Shown: positions 1-11,548 of the stretch, one piece after another
Position numbering within the stretch: the stretch's first letter is position 1
How the letters are laid out: each line of letters starts with the position of its first letter
From: Hippophae tibetana
Lineage: Eukaryota; Streptophyta; Magnoliopsida; Rosales; Elaeagnaceae
Length of the DNA: 64,000 bases
Assembly: GCA_037013495.1 (NCBI GenBank)
Contig: CM072812.1
Location: 38,747,001-38,811,000 of the forward strand
Direction: 5' to 3'
The notes under the pieces: model-generated
Database searches by the model: none
Seen by the model: only the letters and a program-made list of their open reading frames with translations
What the model was told of the DNA's origin: nothing
Position numbers and translations under genes: made by a program

Positions 1-240
1 AATATTCCTCGCAATCTTATGTTTGAGGAAAATATTCACAAAGTGGCTAAGAGTATAGGACCTGTTGTAGAAATGGAAAGGATGCCTTCTAATGAATTGG
101 TGAACTGGAAATTTGCTAGAGTTAGGATCAATGTTCGAATTGACAAAACTTTACCGGCTGGTAAAATTCTTAAAAGACAGTCTCATATTGATCCTATCAC
201 TTGGATTCATTTTAGGTATAGATTGAATAATTGGCTCTAA
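1..240 (+). pseudogene. DUF4283 / zinc-knuckle type protein fragment
   Basis: The frame is open from the window edge (an ATG lies at 19) to the stop at 238-240. Its pattern matches the segment of plant DUF4283/zf-CCHC_4 proteins just before the zinc knuckle: a conserved RVRI-V-ID stretch, then a W-x-H-F-R-Y run that normally leads into the CCHC knuckle. The knuckle is missing, and the frame ends right after the F-R-Y run. These proteins occur as LINE ORF1-like products and as dispersed nuclear genes; the role is nucleic-acid binding by family inference. Both ends are lost: the left by the window edge, the right where copia DNA begins. Treated as a relic. Confidence 0.55.
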
Positions 241-618
241 AGTCAATTATATTAGGCACTTAATTTATGGCTTAATTTTTGGCATAATTTAGGAAGAGGG
301 AGTATTGTTTTATCTATAAATATGAAAGAGTTCTTACATTGAAAGATAAGTAAAAATCAGGAAAAAAATCAGAAAGAGTATAGACAAACTCAAAGAGTGA
401 AAGTAAGAGTTTTCTATCAGTTTAGGAAAACACCTAAGAGATAATATTAATGAAGAAATTTGTATTTGTATTCTACATATTTTTTACTCAGTTTAATAAT
501 ATCTACTACCTCCCGTAGATCTTGGTAAATCTCTAAACCGCGTAAATTCTATGTGTTTTCTTTTATCGATTTGATATATTTATATATTATTTATTTATTG
601 CTTCTGGGCACAATAAAT
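241..618 (+). mobile_element. Probable 5' LTR of decayed copia element 1
   Basis: AT-rich non-coding DNA ending immediately before a match to the initiator tRNA-Met primer site. The right edge is fixed by the PBS to within a few bases. The left edge is uncertain: a purine-rich tract at about 290-302 followed by TGTTTT near 305 looks like a PPT/LTR boundary, which would make the LTR about 310 bp. No terminal inverted pair or target duplication could be confirmed. Confidence 0.45.
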
Positions 619-630
619 TGGTATTAGAGA
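619..630 (+). other. Primer-binding site, initiator tRNA-Met type
   Basis: TGGTATTAGAG at 619-629 differs by one base from the TGGTATCAGAG complement of the plant initiator tRNA-Met 3' end, the usual copia primer site. It lies about 500 bp upstream of the copia gag start, as expected. Confidence 0.7.
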
Positions 631-739
631 AAAATATAGCGGTATTATATAGAAAATTGAAGCTCTTGACAAAAAAAACACAATAGAGAAAGAATAGCTC
701 AAATCGAAGGTCAGACGTTCTATTAGGAGCCAAAGGAGT

Positions 740-935
740 GTTGTTGTCAACAATTGAATTAACTCACTAAGTTAGACCCAGTCAACTCACCGAGTTGAGC
801 CGTCTAAGCCATTTGATTGAGCCATTGACCAAGCCGTTAACATGAGCCGTTTAGCCAATTTCACCAAGCCGTCAAAACTTTTGACCAAGCCGCTAAGCCA
901 ATTTAACCGAGTTGTTGACTTTTCTTTGAAGGTTG
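740..935 (+). repeat. Degenerate short repeat in the copia 1 leader
   Basis: The leader between PBS and gag repeats a loose unit built on gaccaagccgttna and gagccgt, with about eight imperfect copies. No coding potential. Likely a slippage-born leader repeat. Confidence 0.5.
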
Positions 936-1138
936 ACTAGTGAGTCAACTCTATCATTAGTGAATTTTGGACCAAGTTGGTCCGTTTTTCACTTGTTTTC
1001 AACTAAGTCAAACATAATCCTAGCTAATTGGACTGTTCCAGTTTCAACCGTGGACTTCGTTTTTCAAATAAGGTATAAAATTTGGAAAAGTACTATTTTA
1101 AGATATAAGTGCAAATTTTTTGTTACTCGTTTGTACTT

Positions 1139-2035
1139 ATGGCTGATACAAAAGAGATCGACAAAGGTGCACAAGTTGACCTTAGAAGTTTTAGCAAACC
1201 AAGTTGTTCTACTCGAAGAACCATGTTATCCAATGCAAAGTTTGAGGTGGAGAAATTTGACGGCACCAATAACTTTGGCATATGGCCATGTGAAGTATTA
1301 AATTTATTGTTCCGAGAATGATCTAATATATCCTTGTAGACTAGGCCAAAAGATTATTCCAATGAAGATTGTAATTATGTCAATTGATAAGCTTGTGGCA
1401 CAATTCGACTATGCTTGAAAAAAGATTAGAAGTATTTTGTCATACAAGAGAATGTAGATGTAATTCTTTGGAAAACGTTAGAGGACAAGTACATGACGAA
1501 AAGTATAGAGAACCAACTCTACCTGAAAAAGAAACTTTTTCATTTCTAGTACAAGAAAGGTAGCCCTATAATTGAGCACTTAGATAATTTTAATAAAATT
1601 TTGGTTGATCTACAAAATTTAGATGTTGAAATTATCAATAAAGATAAAGTTTTACTATTGTTGAATTCATTACTTGGTAGCTATGTGCATTTAACCACAA
1701 CTCTGTTATATGGTAAAGATGAGATTAAATTCATAGATGTTTCAAATGATTTGGTAAATAATGAGTACTAGAAGAACGATCAACATGATCATAGAGACTC
1801 AAACGTCAGAAGCATTGACTACAGCTAGAGGCAGGACGAATAAAAAAAATTAGGAAGATCAAATAATAGGGGCGATCTAGATCAATGTCCAAAGGAGATT
1901 CATCCAAAAGACTTCATGTGAAGGACGAGTGTGCCTATTATAGCCATAAAAAGCATTTGAAGAAAGATTGTCCAAAAAAGGAGAAGTCAAATGCAAATGT
2001 TGCACAAAAGGCCCATGAAGATGAAGAATAAGCCT
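1139..2035 (+). pseudogene. Copia gag remnant (Tork/Tnt1-like)
   Basis: Begins with an ATG at 1139 (MADTKEID...), followed by the FEVEKFDGTNNFGIW block typical of copia gag amino-termini at about 1240-1285. Further on, in changed frames, come gag core pieces (LEDKYMTKSIENQLYLKKKL near 1475-1540; an LLNSLLGSY block near 1660-1685) and a CCHC-like basic region around 1930-1985. Several stops and frameshifts separate these blocks, so no gag protein can be made. In an intact element this product would form the virus-like particle shell. Tork/Tnt1 placement rests on motif style only. Confidence 0.75.
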
Positions 2036-3330
2036 TTATAGTTTCATCATCAGATACCTACTCAGACAAATACATCCCTGATTCCAGATGTTCTTTTCAC
2101 ATATGTCCAAATAAACATTGGTTTTTGAGTTTTGAAGAGCTCGATGGAGGAGTTGTGCTTATGGGCAACAACAATGCCTTTCAGAAAAAGGGATCGAAAC
2201 AATACGACTAAAGATGCATGATGGTACAATCAAACGACTTAAGAATGTGAGGTACATTCCTAATCTAAAGAAAAACCTTATTTTTTAGGTGTTCTAGATT
2301 CTGATGGTTACAAGGTAACATTGGAAAATGGAATCTTGAAAGTTATACGAGGTGCATTTGTAGCGATGAAGGGTACTCGAAAGGCGAACCTATATTTCCT
2401 AGATGGGAGTATAGTTACAGGAAGAGCATTTATCTCAAGCAGTTCTAAAGAAAAGGCATATGATTTTTCCTGCCTGTGGAACATGCGCTTAGGGCATATC
2501 GGTGAAAAGGTTTTGCAATGCTTAATGAAACAAGGTCTTCTAAAATGGACCAAGACTTGAAAGTTTGATTTCTACGAGCATTGTGTAATGGGAGAATAAA
2601 CAAGAGTCAAATTTGGCACTGTCATTCATCAGACTAAGGGAACTCTAGATTATATTCACATGGAAGTTTGGGGACCTTCCAAGAATGCTTCACTTGGAGG
2701 TAAACACTGGTTTGTGACTTTTATTGATGATTTCTCTAGATATGTCTAGATATACACCATGAGTCACAAAGATGAAGTTTTGGATATCTTTCTTAAATGG
2801 AAGAAAATGATGAAGACTCAAATATGTATGAATATTAAGAGGCTCAGATATGATAATGGTAACAAGTACAAATCAGATCCCTTCTTCAAAGTTTGTGAGG
2901 GTGAAGGGATAATCAAATATTTTTTAGTTCCTCGTACATAATAACAGAATGGAGTTACAGAGCGAATGAATCATACTTTGGTTGAGAAAGTTTGATGTAT
3001 GCTATCTCAATCCAAATTGAGTAAGGCGTTTTGGGTTGAGGCTTTGTCACGTGCAACTCATATAGTCAACAGACTTCCTACGATTGCATTAGATGGGAAA
3101 ACTCCTAAAGAATATGGTATGGACAACTTTCTTCTTATTATGATTTATTATGAATATTAAAATATCCTGTATATTTTCATGTTAGTGAATCTATACTGGA
3201 TCTTAGAGTAAAGAAATATGTTTTCTATGGCTTTAATGAAGGAGTTAAAGGATTTTGACTTTGGTGTGGTTAATCGAAAAAGATTATCTTAAGTCGAGAT
3301 ATCACATTTAACGAGTCTGTTATGTAGAGA
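2036..3330 (+). pseudogene. Copia protease / pre-integrase / integrase remnant
   Basis: At 2321-2560 an open stretch ends with LWNMRLGHIGEKVLQCL, the GAG-pre-integrase zinc motif (H-x-R-L-G-H) that precedes copia integrase. At 2640-2760 come pieces of the integrase core (a VWGP-like start and an FIDDFSR-like catalytic Asp block), and at 2759-2941 the stretch with YDNGNKY, degraded from the R-S-D-N-G second catalytic Asp region: the catalytic Asp remains, but the usual Ser-Asp-Asn has become Tyr-Asp-Asn. Frameshifts and stops occur throughout. Non-functional. Confidence 0.75.
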
Positions 3331-3639
3331 TAGGAAAATTCAGAGAAAGTGAATTAAAGTACAAATACTCTTTCTAAGGTGGTGCTTGAGACTCTAGAAG
3401 ATCCAGAAATATTGCATCAACTGCTGATCGTAGTGAATATGAAATTGATGATCAAGGAAGAGATCTAAGTTGTGGTGGAGAGTATCTCACCATCACTACC
3501 AATCAATCAATAGCCAGAATCTATTATTACTACTCGACCTAAAAGGGAGATTAAGAAGCCTACCATATACATAAACATGGTAGCATTTGTACTTTCAGTA
3601 ATTGATGATGATGCCCTATGCACTTACAGAGAAGCCATG

Positions 3640-4590
3640 TAGATAGTTGATAGTATGAAGTGGAAGATGTCAATGGATGAAGAGATGAAGTCTCTACACC
3701 AGAATCAAACTTGGGAGTTGGTTCAACTTCCCAAAGAAAAGAAAACTATTGGCTATAAATGGGTATATGCCAAGAAGGAATGTGTTCATGGTAAAGACAA
3801 CATTAGATACAAAGCCAAATTGGTAGCAAAAGGCTATGCTTAGAAAGAGGAATAAACTATAATGAGGTATTATCACATGTTTCTAAGCATTCATTTATTC
3901 AGATACTATTGGCTTTGGTAGCATAGTTTGATTTCAAGTTAGCTCAACTCGATGTCAAAATAGATTTTCTCTATAGTACTTTGAACAAAGAGATCTGCAT
4001 GTCTCAACCTGATGGCTTCAAAGTTCTAGGATGTGAGAATTATCCTTACAAGCTGAGTAAGTCACTTTATGGTTTGAAGCAATCATCGCGAAAGTGGTAC
4101 AAGCGCTTTGATAGCTTCATCAGAGAGTTGAAGTACACAAGCAGCCAGTTTGATCATTGTGTATATTTTTGAAAACTGCAAGATGGTACTTTCATTTATT
4201 TTCTCTTATATGTTGATGATATATTGATTGCACCTAAGATCAAGGTGGAGATCGACATACTGAAGGCTCTGTTGAGTTCAGAATTTGAAATAAAAGATCT
4301 TGGAGAAGCTGAGAAAACTCTTGGGATGGAGATCATAAGAGATAGAATTGCAAGAACATTCTGTCTGATGCAGACTCAATATATGAAGAAAGTACTTCAA
4401 AGGTTTGACATTGATGAGAAAACCAAACTAGTAAGCACATCACTTACTCCTCATTTTTAGTTGAGTGCATGATGTCACCTAGCACTACTAATAAGAAGAA
4501 GCAAATGAAGCGTGTTCCATATGAAAATTTTGTTGGTTCCTTGATGTATTCAATGGTATACACCAGACCTAATATTTCTTATACTGTTAG
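3640..4590 (+). pseudogene. Copia reverse transcriptase remnant, truncated before RNase H
   Basis: Recognisable RT blocks in order: the MDEEMKSLHQNQTWELV start and YKWVYAKK at 3655-3790, YKAKLVAKGYA at about 3810-3840, LDVK near 3950, LYGLKQSSRKWYKRFD at about 4065-4110, the catalytic Y-V-D-D at about 4207-4220, and IKDLGEAEKTLGMEI at about 4290-4330. It stops within the Y-T-R-P-N-I-S-Y block at about 4558-4585, so the RNase H domain and 3' LTR are missing. Internal stops include 3841-3843, 4170-4172 and 4458-4460. The break coincides with a 43-bp tandem duplication. Confidence 0.85.
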
Positions 4591-4673
4591 TGTTAAATTA
4601 TTTACAATGAGAATCAATAGTCAAGATAATTAGTGTTAAATGATTTACAATGAGAATCAATAGTCAAAATAAT
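4588..4673. repeat. 43-bp tandem duplication
   Basis: Two adjacent copies, 4588-4630 and 4631-4673, differ at only two positions. The first copy starts within the last recognisable copia codons, so it marks the 3' breakpoint of copia element 1. Confidence 0.9.
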
Positions 4674-5200
4674 TAAACCGAGCTTGTATATTTAACATTC
4701 TAATTTTCTTCTTGAAGTTGAATTCTTTTGATATATTAAATTTAGAGATTTTATTCTAGGTTTTCTATTAGAAAGAGTTTGGACTAAGAGCTTATTTAAT
4801 TTAATGAATAGGTAAGAAGAGGTCAAGATTTTCAAGCTTGTGAATTTTTCTAAGTTGGTATATCAAAGAATAAGATATTAGGATATACTTTTGTTGATTT
4901 GCAATACATGAAATTGGCAGAGAATGAACCTAATCGTTCTTTTATTCATATCTTTATCATAATCTTTATATCTTATTTTTCATCTTGTTAATCTTTAGTT
5001 GTTAGATTTATTTTCCAATTTACTTAAAAAAAGCCCTTTTATTAATTTTAATTAACTTACTAACGAGTAAGTAATTATGAATAGATATTGTTATCAATTC
5101 TCGTAAGTGTGATAACACTTATCCTTAAAATTATTTATCACTTGTACATGATCATATATACTTACTAATTTTCAATCGTGTTAAGTTTTTGGCATCATTG
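4674..5200 (+). mobile_element. Old Athila-type LTR end with decayed PBS
   Basis: The segment near 5030-5120 (ttaacttactaacgag... ending ttgttatcaattctc) resembles the LTR interior near 45060-45115 and 49265-49330. At 5184-5200 the sequence aagtttttggcatcattg is a decayed form of the spacer plus tRNA-Asp primer site seen intact at 13863-13886. No coding remains of this element survive downstream, where LINE sequence starts by about 5280. Confidence 0.5.
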
Positions 5201-5279
5201 TTAGAGATCTAACCTAAGTCATCCACGTGGAACATACAAAGTTTAAAAGCCTATAGAGAAGAGGGTATGCCAGTAGTAT

Positions 5280-7172
5280 TTTATAAGAAGCATTAGAATG
5301 TGGTAAGGTATGATATAATACAATTTATACATAACTTTTTTAAAACTAGTGTCTTGAATATAGACATCACTTAAACCTTAATAATTTTGCTACGAAAAAG
5401 GAACATGCTTTTAAAAATTACACATTTTAGACATATAAGTTTGTGTAATATTACTTATAAAATAATTGCAAAAGTTCTAGTAGCAGGAATTAGACACCTA
5501 TTGGATATAAAATAATCTCCATTTTAAGCTGCTATTGTCCCAAATAGATGGATTGTTAAAAATAAAATTATTGCTTAAGAGATATTACATACTATGAAAA
5601 TAAAAAGAAGAAGAGGGTTCTTTGGTGGGAATTAAGATAGACATGAATAAAACATATGATAAAATTAATATTATTGGTTATAATACTTGGATTCTCAACT
5701 CAATTTTGTAATATGATACATCAATGCCTTTCAATTGTCTTATATTTCATTTTACTTAATGGTTCTAAATTTGAACATTCTAAGGTGATGTTGTTATTGT
5801 AGCAGAAACCCTTTCAAAAATACTTGCTAAAATTGAAACACAAAATAGAATAAATGAAATCAAAATATATAGGAATTCTACGGTGATATCCCATTTATTT
5901 TATATAGATGATATACTTCTATTATACAGAGCAAATGTATAGGAGGTACATGAACTGAATCAAATCTTACAATAATATGAAGCCATTATAGGACAAGTCC
6001 TAATTTACAAAAGTTAGGTTTATTCTTCTCAAAGAATGCTCGTAGAGATCTGAAAATGAATATTTCTAATTTCTTGGAAATTGGGATGACCAATACAAAC
6101 AACACTTACCTAGGCAATCCTTTGTTTCTACAAAGAAAAAAAAAATCACAGACTTCCCAGGTATAATTGATAAAATTGAAAATTTGAGTAAAGGGTGGCA
6201 AACAAAATTTCTTTCAAGTGTAGAAAAAACTACATTTATAATATTAGTGTTACAAGTTACCTCTTTCCGTATAATGAGAACATTTAAAGTACCCATATCA
6301 ATTTGCAAACATGCTAATTCACTCGTTAAAAAATTCAGGTGGAAAATAAGGAGGATATATGGCATTTAAAAGTTGGAAAGATATTTGCATTCCTAATTCA
6401 TTGGAGGACTAGGTTTTAGAACTTTTCATCACATGAACATGGTGGCCAAAATGGGTTGGCATTTAGCAAATCATTCCAACAAAAAGTGGGTGGGGTTAGT
6501 TCTTAGTAAATATCGTTCACATAGAAGATTCATTAACATTACTTCTAAGTCATTTGATTCGTATGTGTGGAAAGGAATTTGTGGTTCATTGCAAGCATTA
6601 AAAAGATGGTTATGCTTCCAAGTTGGAAATGAAGAAACATAAACATCTGGACTGATCCTTGGATACCATATACTGATGGTTTCAGGCCTTTATAATTCCT
6701 AAATAATCAATGTAGAGACCAAAACTTAAAGGTTAGTGATATTGTTCTTCCAAATGGTAATTGGAATTGGGAGCTTATGAATAACAGGTCCCAGATTGAT
6801 ACTAAAAACAACCCCAAATCATAAAATCAATGATAAATTGATTTGGTTAAAGGAAAATTTGGGTAACTTTTTAGTTAAAAGTGCTTACACTTTGATTGCA
6901 GTGGAAAATAGAGACAACATTAATTACCCCATTTGGAAGTTAATTTGAAAATTGAAAATTCATGAGAGATATAAAACTTTTCTGTGGAAAATAGCAGTTG
7001 ATGCATTACTAGTAAGAGTAAACATTAATCAATTTATTCTTGACTTAAACACAGAATGTCCTTTATGCCATCAAGAAGATGAACCTATCAATCATATTTT
7101 GGTTAGATGCACATATTTTTGAGTTTTGTGGAACTATTGGAAAGGAGGTATACTTTTATGCAATTTTATAAA
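5280..7172 (+). pseudogene. LINE ORF2 remnant: reverse transcriptase and zf-RVT
   Basis: Non-LTR reverse transcriptase blocks appear in order in shifting frames: an F-R-x-I-S-L-C-N-x-x-Y-K-I-I-A-K-V-L block at 5427-5480, the P-N-R-W-I-V-x-N region near 5545, I-K-I-D-M-N-K-x-Y-D near 5632-5665, the catalytic Y-I-D-D-I-L at about 5902-5920, and G-Q-x-L-I-Y-K-S at 5990-6015. Downstream lie a G-G-L-G-F-R-x-F-H block (6402-6430), the N-M-V-A-K-M-G-W-H-L stretch (6433-6480) and a zinc-binding E-C-P-L-C-H-Q-E-D block with H-x-x-x-x-C near 7045-7120. An intact protein would prime reverse transcription at a nicked target site. Many stops. The remainder continues after the solo LTR at 8589. Confidence 0.85.
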
Positions 7173-8583
7173 TGATCACTACACAAATTGTGTGAACAAT
7201 TAATACGCAAGTGTACGTATTGCAACAAGTAATATAATGATAAAAAAATATCGTTCTCACGGAGATTATTTTATTATAAACTAATTTTTAAAACTAAAAA
7301 AATAAAAATCAATTTTTTTGTGTTTTTATATTTTAAGTAAAATTAAAATAACTAAAAGTAAATTGCAATAATTAATTAAATCAAATTTGATAACTAAAAA
7401 GATATATGAGAAAATATTTAGGAATACTTAATCCCCCAATTTTCTAAACATATGAATCGCTAAAATCTCCCCAATATAATTATCAATTAATTAAATGATC
7501 AATTGAATCTAACCTAGCATGTATTGCTCTCTCAAGTAAACTATACACCATATAGAAATTAATTTAATCACATTCTCATTCCAATTAAATTGCATACTAC
7601 TCATTAAGTTCATCAATTATGGATCAGATACATAATAATCATACATCTCTGCTTAAAAACTATGCATGTTATTTAATCAAGACAAATAATTAAATAATTC
7701 TCTCAAATCTATTTAATTGCCACTACAGACAAATTGTTAGTCAAACAATTAATAGCATACAAATTAGATTAAATAATATAATTAAATTATAATTATAATT
7801 TGGTTAAAATATTAAATCATCCCATGATGAAAATTGGGTTCATAAGATCCCTAGATTAATAAATTACTTACACATAATTGTATTCATAAAGCTCATAATT
7901 TTCATAAAAAAAGTCATAAAAATTGATAAAAAAAAAGTAGAAGAAGAAATACAATCAATTTCTTGAATTGTAGAATTAATCTCTTATTGAATCTCTACCA
8001 AAATTGTGTCTTCTCTTGAATTTTTCTATGTTTTTCTCTCTTTTTAGCTACAAAAATTGACCAAAATTATGCTAATAGACTATTAGAGCAGCTTTATATC
8101 AAGGGCTACGATTAAAACAAGCAAAACTCACAGTTATAGCCAAGCATAGCGTGTCACGTGGCATCAGAAATTCACTAGACAAATCAGGGAGTGATACTGA
8201 GTCAATGACATGCAATGCGACGTGATTCGTGAAGATGGTTGGCGTGGCCCACAGGTGGAATGTGCGGAGCAATGACGTAGCGACACATGGCATGGCCAGT
8301 TGACCAATTTTCGAACTCAAATTGACGTCATGCTAACATGTGGCACGCATTTTATCCTCCTCACATGCGATGTAACGTGATTCACTCTGTGCTTGCATGG
8401 CATTTGCGTGGCTTTTTCAATCAACTCCTCTACTTACGTGGCATGCCACGTGGCCATTCCTAATTGGTCTTGGATTAAAAATTCATACAAAATTCATACA
8501 AATTCCAAAAATATCTAAGAAAATTCCAAAAATTATATTTTCACCCATTTTCATTAAAAAAAATTATTTTAATATTTTTTACT
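7173..8583 (-). mobile_element. Solo LTR (gypsy type) inserted in the LINE
   Basis: Bounded by a 5-bp direct repeat ATAAA at 7168-7172 and 8584-8588. The plus-strand left end is TGATCACTAC; the right end reads TTTTTTACT, so the expected terminal CA has one substitution. Read on the minus strand it has the usual gypsy LTR 3' end, with a 'cgtacacttgcg' motif near 7203-7216. No internal region or PBS is present, so it is the product of LTR-LTR recombination. The GC-richer part (8130-8460) is typical of the promoter half of such LTRs. It separates the LINE zinc region from its RNase H. Confidence 0.75.
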
Positions 8584-8588
8584 ATAAA

Positions 8589-9098
8589 ATAACTATTTAT
8601 TGAGCATAGATGGTTAAAACCTAATGATGATTTTATCACTTTGAATTATGATGCTGGTTTTAAAGATAGTATAGCTGCAATAGGTATTATTGTAAGAGAT
8701 CGTAATGGATACATGATTGTAGCTTGAGGTAAAAAGATGCATGCAAATAATAGAGAAGGAAAAGCAAAATCTTTTGTTTGGGCAATGGAAAAGGCAACTG
8801 CAATTGGATTTCAAAAAGTAGTTTTTGAAAGTGATTGCGTCAACATCATTTCTTATATCATTGTTGAGCAGAATTCAATAACTTGGTAAGCAAAACAAAA
8901 CATGAATGTGGCTAATCTTTATTATCTACTTTTTCTTGTTGGAACTTGTAATATGATAGAAGATGCTATTGTAAATTTGGTTATCGTTGGTCATAAAGAA
9001 GGTAATTTTAATTTGTCGAAATTACCTATATTTATTAGTCATTTTTCAACTAGGAAGCCAACTTGTAGTCTTTCCTTATATATATATAATTATGACTA
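8589..9098 (+). pseudogene. LINE RNase H domain remnant
   Basis: Continuation of the LINE after the solo LTR. The reading from 8602 gives W-L-K-P then L-N-Y-D-A-G-F-K (the first catalytic Asp of plant LINE RNase H), G-I-I-V-R-D-R-N-G, a K-A-x-x-F-V-W-A-M-E-K-A helix, and V-V-F-E-S-D-C-V (another catalytic Asp). One stop interrupts at about 8726 and a second near 8887. The ORF at 8902-9099 is the C-terminal tail. The family (RVT_3) degrades the RNA strand of RNA/DNA hybrids. Dead copy. Confidence 0.8.
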
Positions 9099-9495
9099 AT
9101 AAATGTAAAGGCATTTGACCGAGAGGTATATAGTTTTCTTTAAATGAAGTAATTAGATTGGGAAGTTTTTTTTGTGATAATTTAGTCTCCTAATTTTAAA
9201 AAAATGACATCATAGATCAAAATAATCATTTTTTTTATATTTTTCGTCCTTACTTCATTTTTTATTTTTAAATCTTTTTTTAAAAAACATATTCACCAAT
9301 TATTCTTATTAAAATTTTATTTTGCAAATACAGTTGAAAACTAAAAATAAAATATTTTTTTCAAAAACCTAAAAATTGACTATTTACTATATTGTCACTT
9401 TTTCAAAACTAGTCAACTAAACTGTCCCAAAAAAAGCTAGGCTTATGTGCTCTAATTGCAATAGCTAATAAACTAATGCACTATTTGTCTCCAAA
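9099..9495. other. LINE 3' tail and AT-rich spacer
   Basis: No coding signal. Probably LINE 3' untranslated sequence followed by AT-rich DNA up to the start of the copia LTR. No poly-A tail or target repeat could be fixed. Confidence 0.4.
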
Positions 9496-9778
9496 TGTTA
9501 GTAAGTATGGGTGGTTAATTTTGTTAGTGTGAGACTAATTAATGTAAGTAGTTAGAGAAGTAATTTAATGAGCGATTATAAGGTGTAAATAATTGTTTTT
9601 GAAAACCTATAAATGGAGCTTCTCTATCACCATTTGTAATTAATTCATTAAGCAATTTCATAAGCAAGTTTAACAAAAATAAACTTCACTAGCTATCCTC
9701 CTAAATCTCTTCCTCTTTAGCTTGTTCATATATTTTCCTTCTATACATTCCTCTCTTTTGAAAACTCCATTATACAAA
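9496..9778 (+). mobile_element. 5' LTR of copia element 2 (UBN2 type)
   Basis: Starts TGTTAGTAAG at 9496 and runs to about 9778, just before a decayed initiator tRNA-Met primer site. A TATA-like 'tataaatggagc' lies near 9609-9620 with pyrimidine-rich DNA downstream, as expected for an LTR promoter and leader. The left edge is inferred from the TG start only. Confidence 0.5.
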
Positions 9779-9795
9779 ATAGTAACATGAGAGCC
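9779..9795 (+). other. Decayed primer-binding site
   Basis: The sequence agtaacatgagagcc at 9781-9795 keeps GAGAGCC and the spacing of a TGGTATCAGAGCC site with several substitutions. It lies about 30 bp upstream of the gag start. Confidence 0.45.
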
Positions 9796-9823
9796 TAAAT
9801 AATAAAAAGCTCAGTTTAGAAAG

Positions 9824-10520
9824 ATGGCTAGCAATGACATGACCCCTTCCTAAGTTTCATTTCTCACAAAGAAAAAATATGTTAATCAGAGAATTCTTGG
9901 CACTTGGTACATTGAAGATAACGTATATGTTGAATCACAAAAATACTACTCTTTATCAAGCACAAAAAACATGTTCTAAATGATTCAAGAAAGAATACAC
10001 GAAGGGTATCTTTCTCATCTTTCAAGCTTTGAATGATGATGGTTTTGACAAGGTGTCCTAAGAAAAAACATTTAAGTAAGTATGAGATATGCTTCAAACA
10101 TCTTATAAAGGACTGGGATAGAGAAGGTATGTGATACATCTTCAAACTCTAAAAGGTGAGTTTGAATCCTTACATAAATTAATTTTAAACAATTTTAGAA
10201 TCAATTTCTAGAACTATAGTCATTTCTAATCCAATAAAAGGAAATGGTGAAATTGTAGGTGATGTGAGAATTGTATAGATATTTTTTACTCTGTTATAAT
10301 TTTTTTTAGCATATTGTAGTCAAATTGAAGAGAGAAAGAATCTAGAAGAAATAACAACTGAGTAACTTTAGGGTTCTTTTCAAACATATGAAGAGAGAAA
10401 TAAGAGAAAAGAAGAGACCTTATAGCAAGTTCTTCAAGCAAGGTTTATGCTAAAGGATGAGAAAGAATGGTTTGGCAATGAGAAAAGCAATACAAAACAA
10501 CAAGTCAAGTGATGCCATGG
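9824..10520 (+). pseudogene. Copia gag remnant, UBN2 family
   Basis: Starts with MASNDMTPS followed by V-S-F-L-T-K-K-K-Y, the classic start of UBN2-type copia gag. Later blocks in other frames are I-F-L-I-F-Q-A-L-N-D-D-G-F-D-K-V (10010-10060), M-L-Q-T-S-Y-K-G (10090-10115) and L-Q-T-L-K-G-E-F-E-S-L-H (10138-10175). A-E/K-rich gag tail follows around 10340-10460. Stops and frameshifts are frequent. The zinc knuckle, protease and integrase that should follow are absent: the next recognisable block, at about 10590, is already reverse transcriptase. Confidence 0.75.
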
Positions 10521-10589
10521 ATGAATAAAATAAGTCATCATAATTATGACACATGAGAAATTTTCAATCTTTCTCAAGGAGAAAGAGTG

Positions 10590-11548
10590 ATATAACTAAA
10601 GTGGGTGTATAGAGTAAATAAGAACACCCAAGGACTGATCAAAAGGCAAGGGATTGACTATGATGATGTATTTGTTGTTGTTGCTCACTTAGAAACTATA
10701 AGATTAACCAATTCTTTAGCAGTATAAAATAAATGGAGCATTTACCAAATGTATGTAAAATTGACATTCATGAATCGATATCTTAAGGAAGAGGTTTATG
10801 TTAAACAACCTCTAGGCTATCTGATGAAAGGACAAGAAGATAAAGTACTTAAAGTTAAAGAAGGTAATTTATGGGTTAATGTAAGCACTAAGAGAACGAA
10901 ATAACAGGATTTTCAAATATTTTGAATAAAATGATTTGACAATATATCCTTATAAACATGTTTTTTGTGTCAAAGTAAAAAATGAATATATTATATGAAA
11001 CATTATGTAGATGATTTAATCTTCATAAGAAATAATCCAAGATTATTTGAAGATCTCATTAAAATTATGACGAAAGAGTTTGAGATGATTGACATTCAGC
11101 TTATGTCATATTATCTCGGCAAAGAAATCAAGTAGGGAGATAATAGAATTTTCATCTCCCAAAAAGCATATGTAAATGAAGTGCTCAAGAAGTTCAACAT
11201 GAGAAATTTCAAGCCCATACACATATCTTTAGAATGTGGAGCTAAACTATCAAAGTTTGATGAAGAAGAAATATTAGATCCAATTATTTTCAAGAGTCTT
11301 ATTGAAAGCCTGTAATACCTAACATGGACAAGACCATATATTCTTTAAGTTGTTGGAATTATTAATCATAACATAGAGTTTCCAATAATCAATCACTTGA
11401 AGGCTGGAAAGAGAATTATTCAAAGTATCTAATGTACTATCAACCTTGGCCTATTTTATTATTATTATAATAGTTCAAAGCTTGTTGGTTATAGTAATAG
11501 TGATTGGACTTGTAATTAAGATTATAGAAAATGTATTAGATCTTATTT
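10590..11548 (+). pseudogene. Copia reverse transcriptase / partial RNase H, deleted
   Basis: RT blocks: K-W-V-Y-R-V-N-K near 10599-10625, a G-I-D-Y-D-D-V-F block at about 10650-10675, E-E-V-Y-V-K-Q-P-L-G-Y at 10790-10822, H-Y-V-D-D-L-I-F-I at about 11002-11030 (catalytic Y-V-D-D), M-S-Y-Y-L-G-K-E-I-K at about 11104-11133 and F-I-S-Q-K-A-Y-V-N-E-V-L-K-K-F near 11150-11195. A G-Y-S-N-S-D-W block at about 11488-11510 opens the copia RNase H. The copia reading is lost at about 11549, where gypsy RNase H takes over. Confidence 0.8.
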
